Assembly: GCA_023374025.1 (NCBI GenBank)
Contig: SIJG01000033.1
Span: 717,239-781,238, forward strand
Origin: Heterodera schachtii
Lineage: Eukaryota > Nematoda > Chromadorea > Rhabditida > Heteroderidae
Direction: 5' to 3'
Length of the DNA: 64,000 nucleotides
The notes beneath the pieces were generated by a model. The model was given only the letters and a program-made list of their open reading frames with translations, was not told the origin of the DNA and ran no database searches. The position numbers and the translations under genes were made by a program. This document shows positions 1 to 12,400 of the stretch, piece after piece. How positions within the stretch are numbered: the stretch's first letter is position 1; the number at the start of each line of letters is the position of its first letter.

Positions 1-386
1 AAATGTTCAGAGCTGCTGCCTTCAAAATATTTTTATGGCCTATTAATTTTTGGTACCTTCCAGACCCTGACACTCCCGGACTCCCGACCCATCTCAGACT
101 TTTAATAAAATTTAAAAGACTCAATTTTATGATTTTTATCGAATTTTGTATTTTTTTATATTAGGACAATTTTTAATCAATTGCCTAAATGCTTTGATTT
201 TGCATTTAGCTTCATTAGTCTTTGTAATTTCAAATGATACCAAAAAAGTACGGTGAGTTCAAATATGAAAAAAGTTTGGTTCAACAAACACAGGGTTGAT
301 AGTTGAATGTGATTGGGACTCAAAGGAAATGTTTCTTGATGAATTCGAAAAACTTGAAGTTAATGTTAAAAAACAATTATTTAAAT

Positions 387-506
387 TAGGGTAGGCCGGA
401 AAATTCCCGGTTTTTTGCCGGTTTTCCCAGCCAAAAAGTCCCGGTTTTTAACCCGTAAAGTCCCGGTCCCAGTTTTTCCCAAAATTCCCGGTCCCGACCT
501 ACCCTA
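387..506. mobile_element. Short hAT-like MITE, 120 bp
   Basis: The ends are perfect inverted repeats, TAGGGTAGG and CCTACCCTA. Both sides carry the same 8-bp sequence ATTTAAAT (379-386 and 507-514), which fits an 8-bp target-site duplication, although that word is its own reverse complement and so is weaker proof. The interior is made of variants of the word TTCCCGG. No coding capacity is present. The superfamily is inferred from duplication length. Confidence 0.65.
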
Positions 507-1193
507 ATTTAAATACATAAAAAGTGATGTTTTGTCGCGACCGGAAAATGCACTGGTGGAAAATGCGTCAGTGATACAAATATTTTAAAATAAAATTCTG
601 TAACATTAAGCTTGGAGTATAAAATTAAAATTCTATAAGAACATCGTTCTGAACTCGGACCCGAATTCAAGCAAAAAGTCGAAAACCACATATTCTGAAT
701 TAGCGTTTTTGGTTCAAAATCGGTTTAATAAATAAACAGAAAACAAACTAAAAGCCATTAATACTTCAATAAAAATGATTTTACGCAGTTTTTGAACCAA
801 AATTGCTAAATTCGAAAATTGAGGCTTTCGACTTTTTCTTCTAATTCGGGTCCGGGGTTCGGAATTGGCAAAATGTATATTGGTGAAATCAGTGACCATG
901 AAAACCCAATGAACTTGTTTTTATGACATTAAATTTCACTGAAGCATTTTCCGTAGCCATTTTTCTCCATTGAATTTGGAACTGAACAACTTTTATTTTG
1001 CGTCATTTTTGCCATAAATCATATTTATTAAATTAACAACAACAGGTTGAAAAAGCCTCACACTGAATAAAGGAAACAAAACAACAAAAGCAATTTGTAA
1101 ATAAATAAATAAATAAAAGTGGGGAATTTATTTATTCGTTTTTGAAACATTTTTTTGAATTTTCCACCCCTTCGCCATGCTCCGCTTTTTGCT

Positions 1194-1425
1194 TATATAA
1201 CAGTGAATCGGCGCGGTATTCAGTGATCACCAGCGGATTATGGCCAATGATTTGGCTAAACAATTTGATGCATTCCGATCGTTGTGCAAAATGATCAGGG
1301 CGACTGGAGAGACCGGTGGTGTTCTTTGTGAAAACGCCTCTAAAAAAATATCACATTTATTGCTTTTAATTCCATCAAGTAAAATATTAGAAATAAATTT
1401 ATATGTATTAAATAATAAAACTTAA
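1194..1425 (+). CDS. Possible small gene or first exon behind a TATA box
   Basis: A TATATAA box lies at 1194-1200, and a CAGT initiator-like site follows about 20 bases later. The first ATG is at 1240 and opens MANDLAKQFDAFRSLCK, which looks codon-like. The frame stays open to 1425, but the last 25 residues are AT-driven and may be intron. I do not recognise the product. A real gene may splice onward from about 1310 to exons I could not identify. It may equally be a chance ORF. Confidence 0.25.
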
Positions 1426-1831
1426 TAATAAAAATGATTTTCATAATAATTTTAGGTCAATTGAAGCAATTATTTATTTTAGTGTCGCAATAGCATATTT
1501 TTGTTAATCTTATACCAATATAGTTTTTGAATTATTTGCAATATTTTTTCAATATTTTTTGTATTTTTGAATAATTGTCTTTAAATAGCGAGAAATATGC
1601 AAAATTTTCTTAAATTCTTTTAAAATTTCTGCATTTTTTCTCCATAAATGCGTCTAAGTTCTTTTTACTAAAATGCCTAAATATCCTTTTTTTGTAAATT
1701 AATTTGTGTCGGCGAAGCCTTTTACCATCGCAGAATCAATACGTAATTTAAAAATTCAAATTTCTCATACCAACTCAATTTCTTAATCAAAAAGTTGAAA
1801 ATGGATAATAACGAAAAGGTTAAAAAATGCT

Positions 1832-4800
1832 TTACATTGTGTTGCCAATTTGTGTGGTCTTCAATGGGCCAAGTCGGCTCAAATAAGAGACCCAAAAGGC
1901 AATGCCAATATCCTCACAATTCGTGATTTTGTCCACATGTGTTCGAATTTCGGATGGCATTTCATTGCTATACGATGCCAAAAAGTCGCTTAAAAAATAA
2001 TAAAATTAAAAGCAAATTAAATTTTAAATAAAAAAATTAAAATAAAAACCGATGTATAAATGCGCCACTTGTCAGCACAATGTTATACTGACAATGCTGG
2101 AATATTGGCTCATTCCGAGGTGGGCCTTTGTATATGCCAATTAAGTTATTATTATCTTAAAAAATAATTAATTAAATTATATTTGAATTTAATTTTTGAG
2201 CAAAAAAAAATAAATTACCATTATGCTGAATATAGCCAATTCTGTAATTAGGGCCCACAATTCGAGCACGATTCTCGCGCCATATTCTTAAAAAATTAAA
2301 TAAAAGGGAAATATTTTTAAATTTGGGCAATTAATTAATTAATTAATTTGCACCTAAACGAAAATTCAATGGTCCCATGCTCAACATTGAAATCATCATC
2401 AATGCTCAGTACGGCCTCTGTCCGTATCAGTGACAATGGCAAGAAACGGTCATTGAGCGAATCGCGTGAGGTGTTCACCTGAAAAGAGATTAATAGTTTT
2501 TTGATGAAACAATTAGTTTAATTGTTTGTCAAATTTTGAAAAATGTTTTTGCCAATAAAAACACAAAAAGGTATTTATCAAGTCCTGATCTAAAGGTAGA
2601 GAATTCCGGAATCTACTTCAAACAAGGACAGCACCAAAAACCAGAGACCAGCACAATCGATTTATTTAATTTATTATATCTTGTCGAAAAAATACATGAT
2701 ATCGATTTTTTCGGTTTTTAATAAAAAAATTCGATCGAATCACTTGTACGGTCCTTACAAAAAGCCATAAATTTAAAAGACAAATGATATTTAATGCTCA
2801 AACGAGAATTTAGGAACAGTAAAATAAAATATGCCATTGTTCAATGACAATTAATTTCTTGGGGCAGGACAAAATTTCGCCGCCAATGTTAAAGCACGTC
2901 AACCAAGCGCCATTTTTGTCGGCACTTTTTTGGGATGTACCAAAATTGCCATTCAAAGATTAATTTGTGTTAATTATTATAGATTTTTGAGTTTCACAAG
3001 TGCCAAACAGATGCACTGACCACAAATATTGGCACATGAATGTGTGGCCATGCGTAGGATTGTTCAGTGATTGGCCTCCTGAAATCGCCCCAAATCACAA
3101 TAACACGGTCCAAATACCGTAAGCCATCCAAAGTTTTAAGAGTGTACAGTAATTGCGCGTCCCTTCGATATGCTTGAAGAACAACTAAATGTTTTGTTTT
3201 TGTTTAATTATCTTATCATTTTAAATATTATTTATGTATATTTTTATACTTGTGAATTTCTCATCGTTTTGCCAATTTTCTGACAATTTTTGTGCAAATT
3301 GCGGGTAAAAATCGGAATTAATTTGTTGCTGATCAAACTGTAGATGAGAATGTCGCCAATATGGTTGAACTTTGGATGTCGAATCCAAAAATGTTGGGTC
3401 CATATTCCATAAACGTTTAACATCCTAAAATAATTAATGCAAATTTTAACAAAACGTTTTTTTAATTTAATAATTTAAATTATTTTTATAATTACGTCAT
3501 TAAAAATTTGTTCTCTTTCCAAATTTTTGTTTCCGTTTTTCCATTATTTGGCATTAATTTCAACAAAACATCCGCGGAAATAGTTTTCTCCGGTGGTGCA
3601 ACAATGAGAAGTCGGTGCCGAATTGCAGAAAAAATTGTTCGAAGCAAAACTTTGCAAAAAATGATGATAAAAGTTCAATTAATTAATTTAAATTTAATGT
3701 AAATAAATACCAAACATTAAAATGAAAAAAAAACAAATTTTTTTTATTCGGTCCAAAACCATTTTAACATAAAAAATTTACTATTTAATAAGAAAATTTT
3801 GTTTATATTTTTAATAAATAAATCAATAATATTAATTGTCCAATAATTACCTTTTGGGTTAGCAAGAAAATGCGCAAAATAAAAGCGGCCCATTCTTCTA
3901 AGCTCATAAATTTTCCATTCGGGCACATTTTGAAGCAGAGAATTTAATGATTGAAAATCCATCGTTCGATGTTGAAGAAAAATTGCGGCATTGTGCCATT
4001 CGAATAAATCAGGCAAAGGCAAAAGCCTGTAGAAGAGATCCTATGGCATTTAAAAAATATTAATTAAATTTAGAAAAATTATAAATTCATTATTTGGCTT
4101 AGTAATTAAATTCATGCTAGCTTTTTCCATCTTTCAATGAAAATTTGATGAACATTTTTAATCCATATGCAAAAAATAATATTGAAATTATTTTAAAAAA
4201 GCATTATTTTTTTAAGATTATAATTTTAATTATTTTAAATAAATTTACGAACGCGTTCTTCAGAATCGTCAATAAACACTGGAATTGCCCCACTTGACAA
4301 TGCGTTGTTCAATTTTTTGGCAAAATGAGCTTTTTCACTCGAGAGCATTAGCATAAATGTTGAATCTGATTTAGCTGAAAAGCAAATAAAAATAATTAAA
4401 TTAAAACATTAAAATAAATAAGTAAAATAAATATAAAAATTAAATTAAACACCTTCATTTGACGGAAACAGTTGACACTGTTGAACATTTTCTGCACATT
4501 TTTCATGGTAATGTTGATACAATGCGCTTGGATTGTGCTCGTTAATTTGCATTGATAATAAATACTAAAAAAAGTTATTTAATAAAAAATGTTCGTAAAA
4601 TTAAAAAAAAACTATTGACAATTAATTATTTGCTAATTACTTTTCTTTTTGGAAAAGCATTGGAACTTTTTGCTTCCCTTTCTCAGACAAATCAAAATGA
4701 AGACGAATATCGACGGAAGGGAAGAAAGCGCTACAAATTGAATTTTAAAACAGTTAAAAAAATGAATTCTTATATTCTTAAATGAATATTAATATTATTT

Positions 4801-5580
4801 AATAAAATAGCTAATGTTAAAATAATTAATTAATTTTTGTTTTTAAATGGAATATTTGAACATTTCCTATTTAGTTTAATAAACGAATTTAAATAGTTAT
4901 TAATTCTTTTAATTGATATTTAAACATTTTTCCAATAAATTAATTGCTAATGAATGAAAATTATAAATTAATTAATAATTAGTACCCCTCATTAAAATCG
5001 GATGCTACAAAAATGGCACGAAAATTCTTTTTTCTAAACTCTTCCGTGGGTTTGATGTCATTCAAAAATATTAGCAAAGTGTTCATTCCGTCACTTGGAA
5101 GATGCTCCTTTAAATTTATAAAAATAATCAAATATTATTAATTAATTATTAGAATTATTATTATTATTTTACCGTTAATAAATTTGAATTTTTGCTAATG
5201 AAATACACCAAAAAACACGCTTTTTCAATGTCCTTTTGCCAATAATTGCTGCTCATCATCCATTTTGCTAATAATTGTTCTTCTTTTGGCCTCAAATTCG
5301 AATTATTTGGCATAAAAACGCCAAATTCTGCGCATTTTCTAAATTAAAATTATTATTTTAATAAAAAGGTTTGATTTTAAACATACGACCAATCGAAAAA
5401 GTTTACTGCTTCTTTAGATGCAATATTAAATACATAATTTTGAACTGTAAAAATATTTTTTTAGAAATAAAATTCTTAGTTAAAAAATTTACCTTTAAAA
5501 TATTTTGTCGTGTAAATTGTTAAAAAAATAATTACAAAAATTAGCACTAGAGAATTTAAAATCCTAATTTGTATAAGCAT
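1832..5580 (-). CDS. Exostosin-family heparan sulfate glycosyltransferase (GT47 + GT64)
   Basis: Fifteen exons were placed on the minus strand: 5580-5493, 5444-5387, 5338-5173, 5107-4986, 4730-4641, 4564-4453, 4374-4253, 4040-3851, 3649-3496, 3424-3250, 3184-3021, 2478-2354, 2286-2219, 2155-2050 and 1988-1832, about 630 residues. The protein starts with a type II signal anchor (about residues 8-22), as Golgi enzymes do. The GT47 half shows [19 protein letters not shown] and GAIPVFIDD. The GT64 half shows [20 protein letters not shown], the DxD-type [25 protein letters not shown] and [14 protein letters not shown], all typical of EXT and EXTL enzymes that polymerise the heparan sulfate backbone. 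Phases agree at most junctions. Two do not: exon 5 to 6 and exon 9 to 10 are each off by a base or two, and the exon 7 donor (GTTCGT) is weak. These may be indels in homopolymer runs or true decay. The tail after NCEDI is shorter than usual. Confidence 0.88.
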
Positions 5581-6260
5581 AATAAAAATTAAAATGTTTC
5601 TAAAAGTAAAATTTCATTAATAAAAAATCAATGAAAAGTTAAATGATTGTTAATTAACAAATAGTTCCAACTGCACAAAAAGTCAATTTACCAAAGCTCA
5701 TTAGTCTTCAATTAATAGTAATTAATTATCAGTTACGTCATATCACTCTATAAATAGCTAATGAGAAAAGGACATAAAAATGATTTTTGAATATTTAAAA
5801 TAAAAAGTAGTTCCATAATTAGTAAAATGAAATGTGTCAGAAAATGACTTTCATTGAATTGATTTTAGCACAGAAAAGGCCACGTCGGCGATGAAATGCC
5901 GAGGTGAAATTAAAAAAATAACATAAATGTGTATTAATGTTTTATAGAAAAATTGAAAAGAAAAATAGATTCTTTATCATTTTTATTTAAATAAAATATT
6001 TTTATTATAATAAATCATAAATAAATTTAAAATGATTATTTTCTGTTTTGACTCGATTTTTTTATGGGCAATTAATTTATTCGGCAGATGCTTCCAATGA
6101 TGCCATAATTCTCAGTGCCCTTATTCAGGTTGTTTTGGCACTTTGGTTGGCATGCCACTCCCAAAATTAATACCAAAAAATTGAAGGAATTTGACTGATT
6201 TTCTACAAATGCCGGATGGGCCACAGATGGGAGCGGATCAGCTCCAACAGCACATGAAAA

Positions 6261-7773
6261 ATGGAAAGCAAAAGCACTGATCACAACTGCAAAGTCAAAA
6301 GTGGCACGAATTGGGATAACGGCGAAAAAGGGGCGGCGGAGATAGTGGCGGCATATGCCATTTATTTGGAATATCCTTCCATCGAATTTGGGAAGGTAAG
6401 ACGAAATTCACAAATTTTTGGCGCTTAAAATATGTTTGGAAATATTCTGAAAAGTCAAAAATTGCTAAAAAGTGTCAAAAAAATGAGTTATGGGGTGGTC
6501 AATGGTCGGCATTAATTGACAATGGCTCCAAATGGACAGTTGTTTTTTCTCAATATATCGTTTAATAATTTTAAATCATTAATTCAAATTGATCCAAACT
6601 AATTTTATATTGCTAGCCCTAAGATACTAAGTTTATCTTTAAAATTTCAAAAAATTTCATTGAGTTTCAAAAAGATTATGGCCAAAAAATTCGGACTTAA
6701 GATTTTAATTAAAAACATATCTTTTTTATACTATTTAAAAAAATTGAAATTAATATTCAGATAATGAATAACATGAGCTTTAAATAATACCATGAGAAAT
6801 TAGGCAAGTTATGAATTTTCATATGTTACATTTTTTGTTTTTATACCCCTTGGCGGATTTACGAAACGCCCATGGTGGCGGAATTTACGCAAACGACTTA
6901 GCACGAAATCACATTAGTGGAGAACAACGGTGGAATAAAAGTTTTTCGCCGAAATTATAATTTTCAATGCGTTTAAAATGAAAAATTTGTCGCCGCTGGG
7001 ACAAATTCAATGAGATTTGTTAATAGATTTTTAACTCAAAGTTTCTTTGAAACAAACGGTGGATGGGAGGAGGGGGCAAGAATCCCTGCATTAATTAAAT
7101 GGAGTCCCTAATAAGTATTTGTCCAAATTTTCACGATCAAAAATAATTTTCATAAAATGCCATATTTAACAACATTTTACCCAAACTGGCAAATTTCAAT
7201 AAATACTTTAATGATGGCTTCGCCTCCATGTTGCTTAAAAATATGTTTCAAAAAAAACATAAGATATTTTTGCTCACTGCTTGTCATCTTTTGTTTTTTA
7301 GCAATGGATTCAAATGGACAAAAAAAACACCGATAAAGTCCGTCGAAAAGGCCAATTTTTTGAACGCACTTTGAACCCACATATTTGAGGCTGTTCAGGC
7401 ATAAAATGTTTGGTTATCATCCCATAAAATGCATTTCTCCTCCGCTTTATCCTTCAGCTCAGTTTGGCCCTTTTCCATCGTTGCACTTTTGGCATTGGCA
7501 CTTGGAGTGGCCCTTTCCTTTTCGTCGATTGCCTCAAAGTCCATTCGGTTTGTCGCCGCCGGGGGATTGGGAGGCAAATGGCCGATGGAAATGATCAGAG
7601 TAATATGAAAACGAAAATAAATCACTGAGGGGATAAATCTATTAAATTTTGAGTTGGCATCCCTCTTTAATTTAATTATTTTTCAGATCGCCGCCAAATC
7701 GAATGATCCACTGATCGGATGGATTGCCAAAAAGGACGCGACCTCGGATGCCTTCTTCCAATCCGTTTTTTAA
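6261..7773 (+). CDS. Weak candidate two-exon gene of unknown function
   Basis: A plus-strand stretch from ATG 6261 to 6395 ends at a good donor (AAG before GTAAGA) and reads GAAEIVAAYAIYLEYPSIEF near its end. A second stretch, 7687-7773, follows a TTTTTCAG acceptor in matching phase 0 and ends in TAA, giving 73 residues. The 1.29-kb intron is long for this locus. The second exon is open in other frames as well, and on the minus strand 7200-7380 and 7395-7543 are also open, with Lys/Glu/Ala-rich translations. I recognise none of these. Treat this as a region with coding-like traces, not a firm gene. Confidence 0.22.
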
Positions 7774-8044
7774 TACGAAATAAATTTTTATTTTTTATTT
7801 AAATTTTAAATTCGCGCGACCAATTGAGCGACAAGGAAAACACTTCATTGTTTATTCATAATGGGAGTGATTAATGGTCGCAAAAGGAATTAATTAATTA
7901 AAAGGAGTTAATTAATTGATGAATTTGTTGATTTATTTATTTCCAAGAAATTTCATTTAATTTATTTTTTATTCAACATTAATGATTTGGATCACAGAAT
8001 ACTGAATGATTCCTAAAATTTGGTGCCATTTTCGGTTCCGTTTT

Positions 8045-8470
8045 TCATTTTTTCATTCGGCGGCCGCCGAGAAAGAGCGGCTTAACCGTGCCTTTGTCCG
8101 ACGATGCTTTTGCCTCTCCCTTTTGCGCTGCTTCGGCTTTTCCTTCGTTTTTAGCTTTAAACGACAAATTAATTAGTAAATTAGTGAGAAATTGGTAGGG
8201 CCCGGCATCCGGGCCGGACTCCAACCGTTTTTTCCGGATTTTCTGATTTATATGTACATTCCTGTTGTGTGACTATAAGCCAAAATTTTAAAAAATCAAC
8301 AAAAAAACACTTACAAAATTCACCTTCCTAAAAACAGCGAAATGTCCCTCAATTTTATTTTCTTAACAAATTTGTAGCCGAATTTTTTTACCATTAGAAG
8401 CGCCGAGAGAAAGGCCAAAAACAAAGAGAAGACAGAAAAAAGATGCCATCAAATACTTAAGCAATTGCAT
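8045..8470 (-). CDS. Small secreted peptide, 62 aa, unknown family
   Basis: Exon 1 (8470-8392) encodes MQLLKYLMASFFCLLFVF and a small-residue GLSLGAS site, a textbook signal peptide. It ends at a GTAAAA donor in phase 1. Exon 2 (8154-8045) follows an AAAG acceptor in the matching phase and gives a lysine/alanine/glutamate-rich mature part of about 37 residues ending TVKPLFLGGRRMKK. There is no cysteine. The dibasic RR and KK near the end resemble prohormone sites, so a small secreted effector or a peptide precursor are both possible. The 237-base intron holds a GGCCCGGCATCCGGGCC palindrome like those in nearby MITEs. Expression is unproven. Confidence 0.5.
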
Positions 8471-9111
8471 TTTGATGTATTCTAAAACAACAAAAATTTA
8501 AAATTCAACAAATTAAAAAATGAAAAATTATTTGCGAAATAATTTTCATTTTAATTTCTTTTTCTTAATCAAAAATTAATTTCCGTTGCCATTTGATCGC
8601 AACAAAAAAAGTAAAATGAGAAGTGAATGAATGAACAAAAAAGGGGGAGGAGGAGGAGGAGTGATCTGTCGATCAGAGAAGTGTTTAGTGAATGAATGTG
8701 ATCAATTGGACGGAACAAAATCAAACGGACGAAAAATGGACGAGGGAATGAAAAATTACACAAAAAAGCAAAAAAGAAATGGTAAACAATTTCTGAAAAC
8801 TAATCAAAAACCAAAGAGAGCATAAAAATGTTTCGGGGATCGTGGACAAAAATCATCCCACAAATTTGTCGGGGAGAAATTCGGGGACGAAAGAACAGAT
8901 TCGTCGGGGATTAATTGACATAAAAATAAAATAAGAGAAGTTTGTTTGCATTTTTTTAAATTTTTTGGGAATTTATCTTGTGAAAAATAAAAAATAGAAT
9001 TTTTTTGAAAATATACCATTAAAAATCGGTTTTTGAAAATATATTAAATACTAAAATGTGATCCTACTAGGACCCCCATACCCTCAGTTTGCAGAAACAA
9101 TTTAAAAGTTA

Positions 9112-9260
9112 AAATACGAAAACTGATATTTTTTCGTTTTCATGTTTTGTCCTAAATTTTCGTTTGTTTTTCGGAATTTAAAATTTTCGTTTCGTGTTTC
9201 GTTTTCGTGTTGAATGTGCTTTTTCGTTTCGGTTTCGTGTACGAAAATATATTTTTTAAA
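9112..9260. repeat. TTTCG-rich simple-word tract
   Basis: The tract is built from variants of TTTCGTTTTCGTG and is bordered by ACGAAAA on the left and its extended form on the right. It looks like the interior of one of the word-filled small elements seen elsewhere in the window. No coding is seen. Confidence 0.4.
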
Positions 9261-9466
9261 TTTTTTTGCAGCCCGGCCCGAGATTCGAAATTGGTCGAAA
9301 TGGATGTCATATTCGTGTTCAGCGACCCCGAAAGCCACCACCTTTTTATTGAAACAAAAGACTCAAACCGAAATTAACTTTAGTAAAGGGTAAAATAATT
9401 CTGAAAAAGTAATTAACAAAATGATAAGACATTAAAGATGGTTTTAATCAGAAAAGTGCATTTTAT

Positions 9467-12400
9467 TTACGGTTTTTCCTCCGTTTTTGCTTCTTTCACA
9501 GTGACTTCCATATCCAATGTCACTTTGTCCTCGCTTTCGTTATAAAAGCCTTTTTCCGGGTCCATCAATTCCTTAATTGTTTAAATTGGGTCAATTAAGG
9601 GAATAATATTTAATTGTCGTCACTCACCACAAAGAAAATGGCATAATAGCCTAAGTTATTCTTTTTTCTGTCAAAAACAAAGTCTTCTAATTCTCTTCTG
9701 AAGTCCGACACACCGTTCTTTTGCGAGACAATTCGAAGTGTTGCCGAACATTTGCAACTCCAATTTTTGTCTTAATGGCAATTAATTACTATAATTAATT
9801 AACATTTAATTTGCACCTTCTTTTGGCGCATCACACAAAAGGAAAATGTCCAAAGTTTTTTCATCATTATTTCTTCCATTTTTCTTTCTTATTTGTGCCA
9901 ATATTTTCCAGGGAAATCCTTTGATGTACACAGTTTCGCTTTTACGTTCACTCCCGATGATTTCTCGTGCAAATTCTGACAATTTTTCGATTTCCATCGA
10001 AATTGTCCCATTTGATTTGCTTTGGTCCAAAAAGAATTTTTCCGTTTTTTCATCTTTCACTGTCACATCAATGGCCAACGTCACTGTGTCCTCTTCTCTG
10101 TTGTAAAAACCATTGCTTTGGTCCATCAATTCCTTAATTGATCATAATTATGCCAATTAAGGCAATAACATATTTTCAATTTACACTCACCGCATATGAA
10201 ATGAATTCAAATCCCCGATTAGTTGATTTATTATCAAAAAAATATTCACAAAATGTCCCAATTGAATTGTGCACTCCATTTTTTTGTGAAATAATTTTAA
10301 GTGTCGCCGAACATTTGCAGCGCCAATTTTTGTCTGAAATTAAATTAAAAAATATTGTTAATAAATAATTTATAAAATAACTTTAATAGTCATTCGTAAG
10401 GCTTCCTTTTTTAGGCAAATGCCTAAAATTTTTGCGCACTTTATCGTGTAGATAAGCAAGAAAAACGCGTTTTCGCTTGGTTTGGGGAGTCTACGATGAC
10501 TTTTATAATACCTAACTTTGCCTATTTCGGGCTTTTGTGCATAATGTGCCTATTTCAGGAGATTGGAAAATTCTTTAACAAAAATTCAATAAAAACAAAA
10601 ATACACTCTATAAGAATTGAAAAAATTTTCCCAAAAAATTAATTCGGTTTAAAAATTTATCCTTATGCGAAAAATATTTATACAATTGAATTTTTAGGTT
10701 TTTATGTCTTTTGCTAGCTAAAAAAAGCGTTAATAAAAAACATTCGTAATTTTAATTTTCACCTTCTTCTGGAGCATCACACAAAAGGTAAATGCCCAAC
10801 CATTTCTCATAAGAGCTTCGATTTTTCGTTTTGATTTGTGCCACAATTTTCCATGGAAGTCGCTTTATGAGTACAGTTTCGCTGAATACGCAACTTTTCT
10901 GCTCGGTGGGCCCCGCAAATTCGGACACTTTTTCAATGTCCATCAAAAGAGTGCCTTCTGTCCAAATTCTTTCATGGCTCGGAAATTGGAGTTGGCACGG
11001 CTTGGAAATGCGATCAAAATTCGGTTGGCAATTGCATTGTTGCACGCCGATCACTTCGTCCGTTGTCAAAACGCCGGATGGAACTGTAAAAAATACATAG
11101 TTGCGCTTATACATTAAAAAAGTGGGTGGGGGTCAACCAAATTTTTGCCAAGTGGGAGGGGGGGGGGGTAATTTTGTTCAAAAAAGGATTAAATTTTGCG
11201 CCATTTTTAAAGAAAAATTTGGAGTTTTTGGGGTCTGGCTGTGCCAATAGGCGCGCCGGGAAAAAATTATGGGATTTAAATGAATTTTTAGCCACTCTCT
11301 TTTACACCCCCCCCCCCCCCTCGATGTGATGGGGTCTCCGTTTTGAGGCCCTTTGCGGGCGAAGGGGGTGGGGGCGGGGGTCGGTCGACCCCCCGGTGAT
11401 GCGACATTTGCGGCGCTGACATTTGCGGCGCTGACACTTGCGGCGCAGACATTTGCGGCGCCCAGCCAAAGCGACACTTGCGGCGCTGACATTTGCGGCG
11501 TGACACTTGCGGCGCCGACACTTGCGGCGACGACACTTGCGGCGCCGACAGATGCGGCGCCCAGTCAAAATGACATTTGCGGCGCTGAATTAAATGACCC
11601 CAAAAATTATTTAAACTATATTTTTGATTAAAAAAACATTTGTTTAATTTCACTTTCAATCCATTTCTTCAAAGCCTTTCATCCCTAGGCGGTACTGCAA
11701 TGTACGAATGTGATTAATTATATCATTATCGTTTTTTTCCTTATTGTCAAAATTGATGAGACTAATCGACGGGTCGCTTCATCATTTCGCAGATGTTTTT
11801 TAAGCGAGGCCTTTCAACAATTCGATCAAAAGTGTTTTAAAATATTATATTTTACGTCTCATTATCGATTTTAACAATTTTGGGTAGGAAATAAGCAAAT
11901 CGTAAATTTCAGTGCATTCGGGATCAAAAACCAGATTTTTAACATTTTTTGAGGCACTCAAAAAACTTTTGGGAACTGGACGGGGGGAGAAGGTCCGGCG
12001 GTTCCGACAGGCGCCGCCGGGGGAAAATCTTAAGAATTTCTAATGAATTTTGTTAGGAATTAACCAAATTTTTCAGAAATTTCCCTCTTTTAGATGAAAA
12101 TAAGGCACTACCCCCAAAGCAGAACATTTCTTAGAAATAAGGACATATAGAAACCTTGGATTAGGTTGAAGAATTCTTGTTAATGTGTCATTGTTAAATA
12201 TTAAACTATTAAAATAACAATCTGTTAACTTAAATAAATTGTTCAAATTTTTGGGGTCATTTAATTCTGCGCCGCAAATGTCATTTTGACTGGGCGCCGC
12301 AAGTGTCTGCGCCGCAAGTGTCGCTTTGACTGGGAGCCGCATCTGTCGGCGCCGCAAGTGTCGCGCCGCAAATGTCGGCGCCGCAAATGTCCTCGCCGCA

